From the NCBI RefSeq assembly GCF_003931855.1, contig NZ_CP034248.1, positions 1,736,001-1,800,000 of the forward strand: DNA of 64,000 nucleotides, given 5' to 3'. Positions 63,492-64,000 of this stretch are shown here, piece after piece. The position numbers and the translations under genes are program-made. The first letter of the stretch is position 1. Each line of letters starts with the position of its first letter. This DNA is from Paenibacillus lentus (GTDB lineage: Bacteria > Bacillota > Bacilli > Paenibacillales > Paenibacillaceae). The notes under the pieces are model-generated. The model searched no databases. It was not told where the DNA came from and was given only the letters and a program-made list of their open reading frames with translations.

Positions 63492-64000
63492 ATGCATTTT
63501 AAGGGAATTCACCACGTATCGGCCATTACGGCAAATGCCTCGGAGAATTTTAATTTTTATACAAAGATAATGGGGCTTCGGTTGATTAAGAAGACGGTGA
63601 ACCAAGATGATGTTTCTGTATATCACCTGTTTTATGGAGATGAGAAGGGGAATCCTGGCACGGAGCTGACGTTCTTTGAAATCCCGGCGGCAGGACGGAA
63701 CCGAGAGGGGAATGACAGCATATCGACCACCTCGCTGCGCGTTCCGAATGATGAAGCATTGGCCTATTGGAGACAAAGGTTTGATGAGTACGGTGTAGAG
63801 CATGGTGAAATTACTGAACGAGCGTGTAGAGCGACGCTTTCATTTACCGATTTTGAAGGGCAAAGACTGATCCTCGTTTCCGATGAACGGAATGAGGGAG
63901 TTGAAGGCGGCAGACCATGGGAAAGAAGCAGCGTCCCGGCAGAATACGGAATTACGGGGCTGGGCCCGGTGCAATTGACTGTAGCAAATGCCGCTCCGAC
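63492..64000 (+). CDS. MhqO-like VOC ring-cleaving dioxygenase (5' part)
   Basis: The first 169 codons of a vicinal-oxygen-chelate protein, cut by the window edge: IHHVSAITANASENFNFYTKIMGLRLIKKTVN, FYGDEKGNPGTELTFFEIP and LTVANAAP. This matches the MhqO/MhqA-type glyoxalase/dioxygenase family of about 310 residues, which cleaves hydroquinones. ATG follows GGAGGGAT. Lies 124 nt after the MarR gene with no terminator between, so probably co-transcribed. Confidence 0.88.
   Translation, partial: MHFKGIHHVSAITANASENFNFYTKIMGLRLIKKTVNQDDVSVYHLFYGDEKGNPGTELTFFEIPAAGRNREGNDSISTTSLRVPNDEALAYWRQRFDEYGVEHGEITERACRATLSFTDFEGQRLILVSDERNEGVEGGRPWERSSVPAEYGITGLGPVQLTVANAAP

Overview
The window looks like chromosome of a Paenibacillus-like member of the Bacillales. 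The evidence is three YesM/YesN-type two-component systems placed beside carbohydrate ABC importers, a large S-layer-anchored (SLH) glucanase, Gram-positive lipoproteins, CcpA-type cre sites, a c-di-AMP riboswitch and many strong GGAGG ribosome-binding sites. Species is not claimed. I found no rRNA, tRNA, CRISPR array, insertion sequence or prophage.

Layout. (1) 1-14.9 kb is a beta-glucan locus: the end of a sensor kinase, its response regulator, a sugar-binding lipoprotein, two permeases, an intracellular GH94 phosphorylase, a convergent orphan solute-binding protein without a lipobox, and a secreted SLH-GH16-CBM endoglucanase whose last CBM is cut short. (2) 15-29.3 kb is mixed accessory and stress DNA: a YjbR protein; a TetR/MFS efflux pair with matching operators; a metalloprotease remnant; an AT-rich CPA2 antiporter behind a leader terminator; a frameshifted ydbS with ydbT; a catR-catD-catE-flavin reductase quinone-defence locus; two small membrane or lipoprotein genes; a TetR/azoreductase pair sharing a perfect palindrome; and an iron alcohol dehydrogenase with a Rex-like site. 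(3) 29.5-38.9 kb matches the B. subtilis yes locus for rhamnogalacturonan fragments: kinase, regulator, importer, CE12 esterase, GH105 hydrolase, plus an unexpected sensory-rhodopsin-transducer (ASRT) family protein. (4) 39.5-50 kb has a Cof-type phosphatase and a third kinase/regulator/importer set ending in a GH31 alpha-glucosidase. (5) 50.4-53.7 kb, minus strand, is a secreted CBM25/Fn3 GH13 amylase with two LacI-type operator sites. (6) 54-58.3 kb has a c-di-AMP riboswitch ahead of a lysine 2,3-aminomutase-family enzyme, a winged-helix regulator and an MFS transporter. (7) 58.5-62.5 kb is the nucleoside salvage cluster deoC-deoB-deoD-pdp. (8) 62.7 kb to the end is a MarR regulator with a perfect palindromic operator and the start of an MhqO-like dioxygenase.

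How it works together. Secreted or S-layer-bound enzymes cut polysaccharides. Oligosaccharides are bound by lipoproteins and imported by two-permease ABC systems, none of which carries its own ATPase here, so a shared MsmX-type ATPase encoded elsewhere is inferred. Cytoplasmic GH94, GH105, CE12 and GH31 enzymes finish the degradation. Each importer sits beside its own extracytoplasmic-sensing two-component system, and cre-like sites add carbon-catabolite control.

The observations most worth following are the c-di-AMP riboswitch on a KamA gene, a previously unlabelled intergenic repeat family built from four 20-nt motif copies (two direct, two inverted) that flanks the GH31 region, the ASRT protein in a pectin operon, and the paired operators found for several local repressors.
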